Shown one piece after another: positions 16,796-24,457 of a stretch of 64,000 bases of DNA; position 1 is the first letter of the stretch; each line of letters starts with the position of its first letter. The stretch spans positions 1-64,000 of the forward strand of contig NZ_AJLN01000015.1 of NCBI RefSeq assembly GCF_000317285.1. The letters are read 5' to 3'. The position numbers and the translations under genes are program-made. The DNA is from Chlorogloeopsis fritschii PCC 6912. GTDB taxonomy: Bacteria; Cyanobacteriota; Cyanobacteriia; Cyanobacteriales; Nostocaceae. The notes under the pieces were generated by a model. The model saw only the letters and a list, made by a program, of their open reading frames with translations, was not told the origin of the DNA and did no database searches.

Positions 16796-18031
16796 ATGCC
16801 CAAAATCTACAAACTACTGGTAGATAACCATACCGAACTTATAAGCACGCCAAAAACCAAATACATAGTAGGTATAGCGCAGGTTGCAAATTTCCCATGT
16901 GACTTACCACTATCAGCTAACGTCAGAGAACCCAACCCAAATAGTTCGATTTGCAAGCAAATCCTTGATAGCTTATTTGTAGCGCCAGAGAAGTTTGTAG
17001 AGAAACATAGTGGCATAATTATCTCCGCACACAAAGTAACAGAAGTAGCCAAAGGCGAGTTAGAAATCGAAATCCTAGAGGAGTGTGAGGGATACAGCCA
17101 CTACGGTATAGCTAACGGTGGTAACAGTGTAGCGATGTTTAGCAAAGCTCAAGCCTATAAATACAATCTAGAAAAGGTACGAGTTAAAGTAACAATCCAC
17201 GTCGGGTTAACCGAAAAAGAAGTAAGAGATATTGCCCTCGCTGCCAATACCAACGCCCCAGTCGATGCCAGTTCGCGCATCAACACTCGCGGCGATTATG
17301 ATTTCATCAAAACATATATAGCCCAGTTAGAATCAAAAGAAAAAAGAAAATTTCGCATTCGCTACTACCAAAACCAAAGCGGAATACCAAAAAATGCCCA
17401 TTGCTCAATAGGTCACATCCTCAAGCTGCTTAACTGTTTGGACTGCAATCGCTACAACGGAGATAGTGACAAAAGACGAGGAAAACACCCAACCAGTTTA
17501 AAAACACCCAGTGAGATCAACGAAACAGAAAAGGAAAGGATTAACCGACTGTTACACCTACTAACATCTGCCCTGTGGATTGAACAACGCCTTTACACAA
17601 TCATTGACGAATATCTGAGAAACCCCCGCCGCAAAGGGGTAAACAATTTAGCTAGCATTGACACCAAAAAAAATACTCTTCTCCCCGATAGTAAATACTC
17701 CTTTGGATTTGGTGCACCCGGAGATTTAGCCCTACCAGTAGTAGCTGCATTTAGAGTATTCCTAGACAAGGAATATCAATGGATTATGCCCTTTGAGGAA
17801 TTTTCAGAAGGGCTAATCAAACACCTCTGGGAGAAACACTTCTGCGAATATCTAAAAAAGGAATATGTTGCTGGCAAGTCTTTAGGAGTTGAAATCAACC
17901 GTAATCAAGAAATTTGGGAAAATCTATACACCTGTGCGTCGCTCTACCTGAACAATTTGTATAGAAAAATTATTAATTCTAAGTCTAATATAAACGATAA
18001 ATCAAAACCAAAATTGGTATTGACGTCTTAA
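16796..18031 (+). CDS. AIPR-like protein
   Basis: 411 residues. The N-terminal half carries the pattern typical of the AIPR (abortive infection phage resistance) family: KFVEKHSGIIISAHKV, then a strand leading to HYGIANGGNSVAMFSKAQ (the usual form is ...IVNGGQT...), VRVKVTIHVGL, and NTNAPVDASSRINTRGDY. AIPR proteins occur in phage-defence and restriction-associated loci, with poorly defined biochemistry. The C-terminal half is helical. The start is weakly supported by a ribosome-binding site. The small gene and the Gp157-like gene behind it are collinear and could be co-transcribed. The family match is by pattern only. Confidence 0.5.
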   Translation: MPKIYKLLVDNHTELISTPKTKYIVGIAQVANFPCDLPLSANVREPNPNSSICKQILDSLFVAPEKFVEKHSGIIISAHKVTEVAKGELEIEILEECEGYSHYGIANGGNSVAMFSKAQAYKYNLEKVRVKVTIHVGLTEKEVRDIALAANTNAPVDASSRINTRGDYDFIKTYIAQLESKEKRKFRIRYYQNQSGIPKNAHCSIGHILKLLNCLDCNRYNGDSDKRRGKHPTSLKTPSEINETEKERINRLLHLLTSALWIEQRLYTIIDEYLRNPRRKGVNNLASIDTKKNTLLPDSKYSFGFGAPGDLALPVVAAFRVFLDKEYQWIMPFEEFSEGLIKHLWEKHFCEYLKKEYVAGKSLGVEINRNQEIWENLYTCASLYLNNLYRKIINSKSNINDKSKPKLVLTS

Positions 18032-18165
18032 CCAGTTTTAGTAGTCAACTCTCCCATTAGTTTAGTATTTAAAAGGGGAATAACAAACCATCATTCTCCC
18101 TTTTTATTCAAACAACAGCACAAGTGCTATCGCACAGCTTTCATGCTCTAAATGAAGGTTGTGCA

Positions 18166-18315
18166 ATGAATACTGTAGTTAATTCTAAACCATTTACCAA
18201 AAAACCAAAACAGCAGCAAACGCAAATTATTAGTCCCCAAGAACTTGAGTATCTCGAACTCCAAGCAGCTAAGGCTTACGAAACGGCTAACTACTACCAT
18301 ATGAGATACAACTAG
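18166..18315 (+). CDS. small hypothetical protein
   Basis: 49 residues from the ATG at 18166; an earlier start at 18124 would add 14 codons but has no better signal. The sequence is lysine- and glutamine-rich, then ISPQELEYLELQAAKAYETA, a helix likely to form a short coiled coil. Located between the AIPR-like and Gp157-like genes on the same strand. Family unknown. Confidence 0.35.
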   Translation: MNTVVNSKPFTKKPKQQQTQIISPQELEYLELQAAKAYETANYYHMRYN

Positions 18316-18444
18316 TGACGACTCCACACACCTCCGTCAGGTGAGATGTGGCTTCTGTCGCGGCTAGCTAACAATTTCAAATTCTCTCTTTGAACCAGCA
18401 GTATTCCACCACTGCTGGTTTTCCCATAAATAGGAGTAAAACAA

Positions 18445-19035
18445 ATGACTCAAGCAATTGAAAAAGAAATCAACCAGCTTACCCTCAAAGAACTTTCCCT
18501 CGATGCTGCTAAACTGTGGTTTCAAATTGAAGAGGCTACACAGTCACAAGAAGAGGGTTTAATCGAACAACTCGTACAAAACCTTATGGCTGTTCAGGAT
18601 AGCATCGAAACCAAAATCGATGCGATCGCTTGGGTAGTTGACCAGTTAAATCTTGACCTAGAGGTATGGGAAGAGAGGAAAGCACGGGTAGTAGAACTCC
18701 ACGACCAGATAATCAAGCGTCGAAAAACCCAGTTATCGCAAATCAAACGTACCCTTATTTGGTTGCACGAGAAAGGTCTTATCTCTGATAAAAATATTGG
18801 CAAGGAAAGGGTAATTGAAATTAGGGACAACCCGCCTAAAGTAGCTAATTTATTAGTAGAAGTAGATGATGAAGATTTTCCTTCGGAGTTTATAACTATC
18901 AAGTACCAAGCTAATAATCAAGCAATCCTCGAAGCCTACAAATCTGGTAAAGATGTCAGCAATGTTGCTGAGATAACTATCGGTAAGCAGGTACGGTTTA
19001 AAGTCCAATCAGGTGGAAAAATAAATCGTAAATAA
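18445..19035 (+). CDS. siphovirus Gp157-like protein
   Basis: 196 residues. The order matches the Gp157 family: an N-terminal helical part, KIDAIAWVVDQLNLDLEVWE, a long coiled-coil helix with IIKRRKTQLSQIKRTLIWL, then the beta-rich tail ERVIEIRDNPPKVANLLVE, PSEFITIKY, ILEAYKSGKDVSN and AEITIGKQVRFK. Gp157 was linked to phage resistance in Streptococcus thermophilus phages, and the genes are common next to recombination and single-strand-binding functions in phages and plasmids. A good GGAG (18433-18436) precedes the ATG. The protein is full length. Confidence 0.75.
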   Translation: MTQAIEKEINQLTLKELSLDAAKLWFQIEEATQSQEEGLIEQLVQNLMAVQDSIETKIDAIAWVVDQLNLDLEVWEERKARVVELHDQIIKRRKTQLSQIKRTLIWLHEKGLISDKNIGKERVIEIRDNPPKVANLLVEVDDEDFPSEFITIKYQANNQAILEAYKSGKDVSNVAEITIGKQVRFKVQSGGKINRK

Positions 19036-19274
19036 ATAAACCACAACTAGGAGCATAAGCCCTAATAAAATAAGCAAACAAACACAGACATATCCTATCA
19101 ATTTCTACAATTGATTATCAAGTGGTTTGAGTAAAATCAAACCACTTTTATTTGATATCAAAAAATTAAAGTATCTTCAAGATTACAACTAGAAAAAATT
19201 CCTTAAAGCATTCATATCATTCACTTGCTTCAAAATTACTATTTATTAGTCGATCAAAACATAAATTTAAAACA

Positions 19275-19517
19275 ATGCAAGAGATACTAGACGCAATTCT
19301 CTACATCCTCATCTACGGCTTTAGCAGCTTATTTATCCTGATATTCATATTGGAAATGCAAGTAGCGTTTGCTAACCATATTTCAAGCTACACCACAACA
19401 CGCCACTCTCGTGTAGAAGTGACTAGGAAGAGAGTCTGGGACTATACCGTGCATTCATGCATGAGCGATCGCTCTTGTAATGCTATAACTCCCTCATGCC
19501 TTTTTAGCTTTAGGTAA
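19275..19517 (+). CDS. possible small membrane protein
   Basis: An 80-codon frame whose first 35 residues form one strongly hydrophobic segment (ILYILIYGFSSLFILIFILE). The C-terminal half contains unusual cysteines and no motif. No clear Shine-Dalgarno sequence is present. Its 3' end overlaps the convergent small gene at 19494. The hydrophobic segment is real, but coding status is doubtful. Confidence 0.3.
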   Translation: MQEILDAILYILIYGFSSLFILIFILEMQVAFANHISSYTTTRHSRVEVTRKRVWDYTVHSCMSDRSCNAITPSCLFSFR

Positions 19518-19604
19518 TGTCCAGTAAATACCAGAAGACAACACTACGCTAGCGACAGCAGCAATCAGAATAACTTGAATGGCATCAGTTAAATTAAAAG
19601 TCAT
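19494..19604 (-). CDS. 36-residue single-span membrane microprotein
   Basis: The frame runs ATG (19604-19602) to TGA (19496-19494) and encodes MTFNLTDAIQVILIAAVASV, a short hydrophobic continuation, then IYWTLPKAKKA. One transmembrane helix is flanked by a short polar N-terminus and a lysine-rich C-terminus, as expected by the positive-inside rule. GAGGT stands 7-11 bases before the ATG. Candidate roles are a type I toxin-like peptide or an accessory membrane peptide. It converges with the hydrophobic frame at 19275, overlapping by 24 bases. Confidence 0.5.
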   Translation of the reverse strand: MTFNLTDAIQVILIAAVASVVLSSGIYWTLPKAKKA

Positions 19605-19823
19605 TGTCGTTACCTCAATTTTCAATTTCTACAAATATCTTCAAACTCGAATAGTAATTTTCCAGATAGAAAATTGTGATTTAGAGCAGCTATAAGTGTG
19701 ATTTTTGTCTAATCATTACCATAAATCCGACTATTACTGGCAGCGATCACCTACAGGTTTCAATCTTTACCCTAATCGCTTGTCAACTTCGTCACTTTAT
19801 AGTACATTAGTACCAACAAGAGA

Positions 19824-19857
19824 AACCCCCCACCTCACACGTGGGGTTTTATTTTTT
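19824..19857 (+). terminator. rho-independent terminator
   Basis: Stem CCCCAC/GTGGGG around a CTCACAC loop, with an A tract before and TTTTATTTTTT after; A and T tracts extend the stem, so it may work in both directions. It isolates the small-gene region from the NACHT remnant. Confidence 0.75.
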
Positions 19858-19938
19858 AAGTTAGTTTTACAGAAAGTGTTGCCAAAGAGTTTTGGATGGG
19901 TATTGCTTTTGCTCTTGCTCAACCGTTCTCGGCATTCC

Positions 19939-20160
19939 TCAAGGCTCTAACTCCATCTTTGTTTTAATTTCATTAAATGGTAACAGCAATGTTTCTAGAA
20001 TATATTCTCTAGTTTCACGACTGACATAACATTGGGTCTGAAGACAATCTAATAATAATTTATTAGCGTAACAATATGCTCGTAACATTCCCCAGTTTTG
20101 GTCATTGCCTAATTGCCAGTTGTAATCAAGATTGCGATATTTTCTGTTTAACTCCAGCAA
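19939..20160 (-). pseudogene. NACHT protein C-terminal fragment
   Basis: About 70 codons beginning LRLLELNRKYRNLDYNWQLG and continuing with RAYCYANKLLLDCLQTQCYV and a TRE..ILETLLLPF end. This is the C-terminal helical signature (N-hDWQ-s, ANkLL-dCL---C-VSRE-R--IE-TLLLP) of cyanobacterial NACHT C-terminal domains. The rest of the gene is absent; the fragment is cut at about 20160 where plus-strand HTH-like coding begins. It is a different NACHT gene from the one at 10244. Confidence 0.6.
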
Positions 20161-20365
20161 TCTCAGCCATAAGGAAATTGCTGAAAAAATCGAAAAAGAT
20201 GAAAAATGGGTAAAACAGGCAGAAAATTGCAACTATCCCCACACTTGGGACGAGTTTGTCGCTTATCTATACGCTTTGGATGCAAAATTTGAGTTGACGG
20301 TAAATCTTCCCAGTGGGGAGAATTTGAGACTTACTAGCGCTCAAATTAAGGAAATCGCTGGATAA
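20150..20365 (+). pseudogene. helix-turn-helix regulator C-terminal fragment
   Basis: The frame from about 20150 reads LSHKEIAEKIEKDEKWVKQ, then HTWDEFVAYLYALDAKFELT and SGENLRLTSAQIKEIAG. The opening resembles helices 2-3 of an XRE-type domain (S-KEIA--LG-de-WVKQAE), so the N-terminal part is missing. The junction with the opposite-strand NACHT fragment at about 20150-20160 looks like a deletion endpoint shared by two broken genes. Confidence 0.4.
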
Positions 20366-20804
20366 TCATCAAATCATCAATTACTATCGAAGTTAATTTT
20401 TTCTTGCCACGATGCGGTATTTTCATTTGGTCGCGATGCAAACACTAATTCACGCTTGCTCGTTTTGTGCCGTCGCCCGGCTTCAGCCGGCTGGTTGTCT
20501 CCACTGGCTCCGCTTTTCAAGCCGAACCTGGGATATAGGGAGATAGGGAGCGATCGCTTGGGGTTTCCTATAAGAATTGGATGGGGGCGATAGCCTGAGC
20601 ATATCGAGGACTATTTGGTTTTCACCCTCAATTAAGGTTTAAAGGATGGTTTGGAGTTGTGGCGGGAGTTGTCGATGTAGTCTGGTAGGGGCATTACACT
20701 TGAATGAAATTATGAGGATCAGTAATTCTGATTAAAAATTCTTTAACTTTTGGATATTTGGAATCTCCTTCTTGAAGCGGTCAAAGGCAGATTTCCAGTT
20801 ATGA
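20366..20804. other. 439-bp stretch without a supported gene
   Basis: I see no gene. It contains a HIP1 octamer (about 20550-20557), a GATAGGGAG low-complexity unit and a CAGCCGGCTG palindrome near 20482, all typical of cyanobacterial intergenic DNA. Confidence 0.4.
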
Positions 20805-20956
20805 GCGCACCCTAATTTCTACTTGTGCTTTGGTGCAGCACACTTAGGGTGCGGTTGAAGCCAAATTTTGGTTGTAAGCGCACCCTAACAACTACAAGTG
20901 CGTTAATCAGTTAGGGTGCAGTAAAAGTCTGTTTTTGTCTCAAAAGCGCACCCTAA
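20805..20956. repeat. five alternating copies of GCGCACCCTAA
   Basis: GCGCACCCTAA occurs in plus orientation at 20805-20815, 20878-20888 and 20946-20956, and as the inverse TTAGGGTGC at 20844-20852 and 20911-20919. Copies alternate strictly and are spaced 30-40 bp, with 67-73 bp between like-oriented copies. The last overlaps the first codons of the frame at 20935. Such an array may form a series of hairpins or bind an oligomeric protein. Confidence 0.7.
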
Positions 20957-21369
20957 CTAGCAATAACTTTGACCAGGATTTGCATAATAACAGCAATATC
21001 AACCTAAACAGCCCTAATCTCGTACTTGAAACAATCTTCGAGTGGAAAGGGGCAGGAAATGACTACGAACAAATTAACTTGAACATTTGGACTTCCAAAT
21101 GTAAATTAAGAATTTATCGCACGTACTCGATGCCCGTGATTATTATCTGTTCGGACTTAGATGAATCAGAAACGGGAACTTCAATCACAAACTCATGCGA
21201 AAGACTCGCTACCCTTATCTGGAATAAATATAAAGAGGAAGAGTTAGCCAAAAACCCAGGATTTCTCTTTATAGAACATTATCCCCGACACAATCAAGCT
21301 TGGGGGGATGTAGTAGAAACATTTTGTCTAGTACAGTTCAATTTTGACGGTGAAAAATTCTCTAGCTAG
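20935..21369 (+). CDS. hypothetical protein next to a TnpB remnant
   Basis: A 144-codon frame starting at a TTG; no ATG is available before residue 56, and the first codons fall in the GCGCACCCTAA array, so the true start may have been lost. The body is coherent (FEWKGAGNDYEQINLNIW, MPVIIICSDLDES, SCERLATLIWNKYKEEELA, GFLFIEHYPRH, WGDVVETFCLVQF) and looks like a compact alpha/beta protein. I do not recognise the family. Its stop lies exactly where the TnpB homology begins, so the 3' end may also be truncated. Confidence 0.4.
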   Translation: MSQKRTLTSNNFDQDLHNNSNINLNSPNLVLETIFEWKGAGNDYEQINLNIWTSKCKLRIYRTYSMPVIIICSDLDESETGTSITNSCERLATLIWNKYKEEELAKNPGFLFIEHYPRHNQAWGDVVETFCLVQFNFDGEKFSS

Positions 21370-21986
21370 ATGTTAATATTCCAGAAATATCTTTTCATGG
21401 TCATCCAATTGGGATTGATATAGGACTTGAAAGTTTTTTGGCTACTTCTGAAGGGACACTAATTGCTAGACCATTATTTTTTAAATCTCTACAACGTCAG
21501 CTGGAATTGCTACAAAGAAGATTGAGAAATAAAAAACTGGGATCTAATAATCGCAAGAAGTTAAACAAGAAGATAGCTAGATTGCACCAAAAGATTTCTG
21601 ATACAAGAAAAGATTTTCACTTTAAAACAGCACATAAAATTTGCGACCAAGGAGACTCAATATTTATTGAGGATATTGATTTTAGAACATGGGCTAAAGG
21701 TATGTTTTGTAAGCATACTCTTGATGCGGGGTTCGGTCAGTTTTTCACAATATTGAATCATGTAGCCTGGAAAAGAGGGAAGTATTTTGGCAAAGTGAAC
21801 AAAGATGGAACTAGCCAAATATGTCCTAATTGTGATGCATACACAGGTAAGAAAACATTAGATGTAAGAATACATTCTTGTCCTGAGTGTGGGTACACAA
21901 AAAATCGCGATGTTGCTGCTTCAGAGGTAATCAGAAATCGTGGTCTAAATGCCGTTGGGCAGACGGTATTACAAAATGCTTGTTGA
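21366..21986 (+). pseudogene. tnpB: TnpB (IS200/IS605) C-terminal half
   Basis: About 206 codons without their own start. The three RuvC acidic residues are present: D in GIDIGLES, E in IFIEDIDF and D in TKNRDVAASEV, together with the zinc-ribbon cysteines CPNC and CPEC. The N-terminal recognition and WED domains are missing, so the RNA-guided nuclease cannot work. After the stop, GACTCGTACTGTCGGGGGCTAG and an ACTAGTAATACTAGTC-like hairpin (about 22003-22021) are probably the remains of the right end and guide-RNA scaffold. No TnpA is present. Confidence 0.75.
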
Positions 21987-22052
21987 CTCGTACTGTCGGG
22001 GGCTAGTAGTAATACTAGTCTAGGTAAGTGGGGATGAAACAAGAATCTCCCT

Positions 22053-22571
22053 TCACAGGCGAAGCCTTGAAGGTGAGAGTGTCAAATGAAGTAAGTTCTG
22101 ACGATAGGTTTCATTGCCCGTTAGTTTTGCGATCGCACCAGCAATAAATCGAGCGCAGCGTTCTGGCTGGGATGAAACTTGTTCCTCGGCAAATCGCACC
22201 ACCACCCAATTAGCATCAACGAAACACTTGTTGCGATAGTCGTCCTGCCCGATGCAGTGGGTAGGCTCTCCTGTTGAAAACGAGATAGGTTCATCAACCT
22301 CCACATCCAGATGGAGTCCAGTAGTTGGTTCAACAATGAGAAAGTCAGCCGTGTAGTGCAAATCATGCCCCGGCGGCAACATTTTCTGTTGGGGGAAAAC
22401 TGCATCACCAAAATAATGCTTCAAGACATTCTCAAATAGCTTCTCACTCGCTCCCACAGCCACATCACCCGTACCCGAAGGTACAATCACGGGGGCGAAT
22501 TTCTTATCCCGTACCAATTGAGGAACAAACACCTGGGGAAAGGATGGAACTGGTTTAGATAATTTAGACAT
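22053..22571 (-). CDS. PD-(D/E)XK-like nuclease family protein
   Basis: 172 residues. The core is YTADFLIVEPTTGLHLDVEVDEP (about 86-108): a D and then an E-x-D on successive strands as in restriction-like nucleases, followed by THCIGQDDYRNKCFVDANW and VVVRFAEEQV. I recognise the combination (VD-EIDEP, GQD--RN--F, W-VIRF-EEQV) from a small cyanobacterial endonuclease-like family related to DUF559/Vsr folds. Its target is unknown. A group II intron remnant ends about 19 bases upstream of its ATG, so its original promoter may be displaced. Confidence 0.55.
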   Translation of the reverse strand: MSKLSKPVPSFPQVFVPQLVRDKKFAPVIVPSGTGDVAVGASEKLFENVLKHYFGDAVFPQQKMLPPGHDLHYTADFLIVEPTTGLHLDVEVDEPISFSTGEPTHCIGQDDYRNKCFVDANWVVVRFAEEQVSSQPERCARFIAGAIAKLTGNETYRQNLLHLTLSPSRLRL

Positions 22572-22589
22572 AGTTAGTCAAAAGTGTGA

Positions 22590-24223
22590 GTTAACCTAAG
22601 CCGGAGAGTCACCTCTCCGACTTGGCTTCAAAACCGGACTTAAACTTTTCAGGTTATCCGGCTCCTCTCCAACTTGGCTCATTGTCATGGGTACTAATTT
22701 TGTGGTTTATCCCTTAAGCCGTGTGCCTGGTCGTGGCAGTGACGGTGTAGCAAAGCCAGGTTTTCCCGTTTATTGTTGTTGTGATTTCCATCGCAATGAT
22801 GAATCTCTGTTAGATCTTCTGGCATGAAATCGAGTCCACAGTAGGAGCATTTACCTTTTTGGGTTTTAAGAAGAGAAGAGACTAGCGGGGGTATTCCTGG
22901 ATAGGTTCCTCTTCTTTTGCTCCAGTATGTCCAGTCACCGTCGAAGGGTGATTTGTCTCCCTTGACTCTGACGTGTCTGACTATTGGGGTTTCCGAGTGT
23001 TTTCGCAGTTTGGTTCCGCTTTTTGCTTGGAATACCCATCCTCCACCCCGATCTACTGCCCAGTAGCGTGAGATTGCTTCTCGACTGTTGAGATGAGGGT
23101 GTCTGCGTTTTGCCCAGTGGATCAACTTATAAAAAAGTCGGTCGTATAGAGATGAGAATATATCTTTACTGACTACGGTTGAGTAGTAATTGCACCAGCC
23201 AATGATAATTGGATTCAGGCAGTTAATTAAGTCTTCCTGCTTTCCTGCCGAGAATTGTGTTACCACGTTTCTCAGTTTAGCTGAGTGTTGATTTTCACTC
23301 TTTTTACTGGGTTTGATGATGGTCTTGTATCCTCTTTTGGATGAGTATTTCCCAACTGGATATTGTCTCACATTGAATCCCAAAAAATTAAATCCAGCTT
23401 TGCCATTTAGGGTGTGGCTGAGATTTGTTTTTTCGGGTTTGAGTTCAAGACCGATGCCTTTTAGCCAATTCTCGATAACATATTTAGCTCGTTCTATGTC
23501 TGACTCATTGTTGGCAAATGCTACAAAATCGTCAGCATATCTAACTAATAGGATGGTGGGTCTTGTTTTGGTTCCGATTTGATGAACCTGTTCTTCCAAT
23601 CCATGTAGAGCTATATTCGCTAAAAGTGGCGAAATTACTCCGCCTTGTGGCGTACCAGCTTCTATTGGTTGAAAAACACCATCCATGACTCCACATTTTA
23701 ACCATCCTCTGAGAATTCTTTGGATGATTGGTGGAGCCTTTGTTTTTCTGAGTAAGGCTTGATGCGATATATTATCAAAACATCCGGCTATATCTGCATC
23801 TTTCTGATATTTACTGCGGTTAGGGTTCTACTTTGAGCCGGGTTTATTTGAGAGTGGTTCTTGGTCACAGGATGAAGTGCCAAGCTCGTATAATCCTTTA
23901 CCTTTTGGTTGCGGTGTATCAGCCTGTTTCACCGCTTCGCCGTGACGACCCTTAAATCGTAGATTCCTGTTCGTACCCAATATACAGCTTGCTAGACGGG
24001 ATTCCAGAGTAGGCTTCCAGTTACCGCCGTTTAATCCCGCTTCAGGCGTTGATGGCTAGTCGCGAACCTGGGGATTACGCTTTCACTCCACCACTTGGAG
24101 GGAGGGGCTTTCACCCTCATCAGAAATCAGTTGTTAAGGTAGTTGTCTTGATTGTGACATCATAGACAGTGTTCCTTCCCCCTAATCCCCCAGGTATTCT
24201 GGTTTCTAGGGAACGTGTCGCAC
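22590..24223 (-). mobile_element. group II intron, internally deleted
   Basis: Read on the minus strand, the 5' end is GTGCGACACG (24223-24214), matching the GUGYG consensus. A structured GC-rich 390-base segment with GGTGAAAGCCCCTCCC-type elements follows (domains I-IV), then the maturase frame, then domain V (GAGCCGGAT, AACCTGAAAAGTTT, AAGTCCGGTTT at about 22670-22620) and a domain VI hairpin ending GGTTAAC with a candidate bulged A. At about 1.63 kb it is roughly 1 kb shorter than usual, and the missing part is the 5' half of the reverse-transcriptase gene. It could still be mobilised in trans if the ribozyme is intact. Confidence 0.8.
22694..23827 (-). pseudogene. ltrA: group II intron reverse transcriptase/maturase, 5'-truncated
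   Basis: The frame is open from 23827, after a stop at 23828-23830, with no genuine start. It begins inside RT motif A (DADIAGCFDNISHQALL), then GTPQGGVISPLLANI (motif 4) and the catalytic YADD in LLVRYADDFVAFA. The maturase X domain follows (LNPIIIGWCNYY), then an HNH endonuclease domain (CSYCGLDF, EIHHCDGNHNNN, LLHRHCH). The N-terminal RT0-RT3 region is deleted, so the protein is inactive. The HNH domain looks complete. Confidence 0.85.
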
Positions 24224-24457
24224 CATCCTCCCGACGCTAGCTCTGCGATTATGGCGCGGGACACAAGCGCGATTGAAGTTAAATAATAGCCTCTAACTTC
24301 ACAAATTACTTAAACATTAAATAGTTTATATCCAGTCTTACAGTCATATTGAAGTTGTGAAAACCAACTAATATTGGATATTTTTTAGAACTAAAATTAG
24401 ATGCCAAATCTTGAGTAGATAGGGGAAAATGCGCTCTTATACACGTTAAATCGAGCT
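24224..24457 (+). promoter_or_regulatory. upstream region of the conjugation-block AAA ATPase gene
   Basis: 234 bases between the intron 5' end and the first gene of the long plus-strand block. It is AT-rich from 24290 onward and presumably holds a promoter; no unambiguous -35/-10 pair is chosen. Confidence 0.3.

Noticed and set aside
19741-19790. GTTTCAATC-type sequence as a degenerate CRISPR repeat
   Set aside because: Single occurrence; no repeated unit or spacer arrangement.
20805-20956. Possible CRISPR array
   Set aside because: Units of 11 bp alternate in orientation, spacers are not uniform unique sequences of CRISPR size and no cas gene is near.
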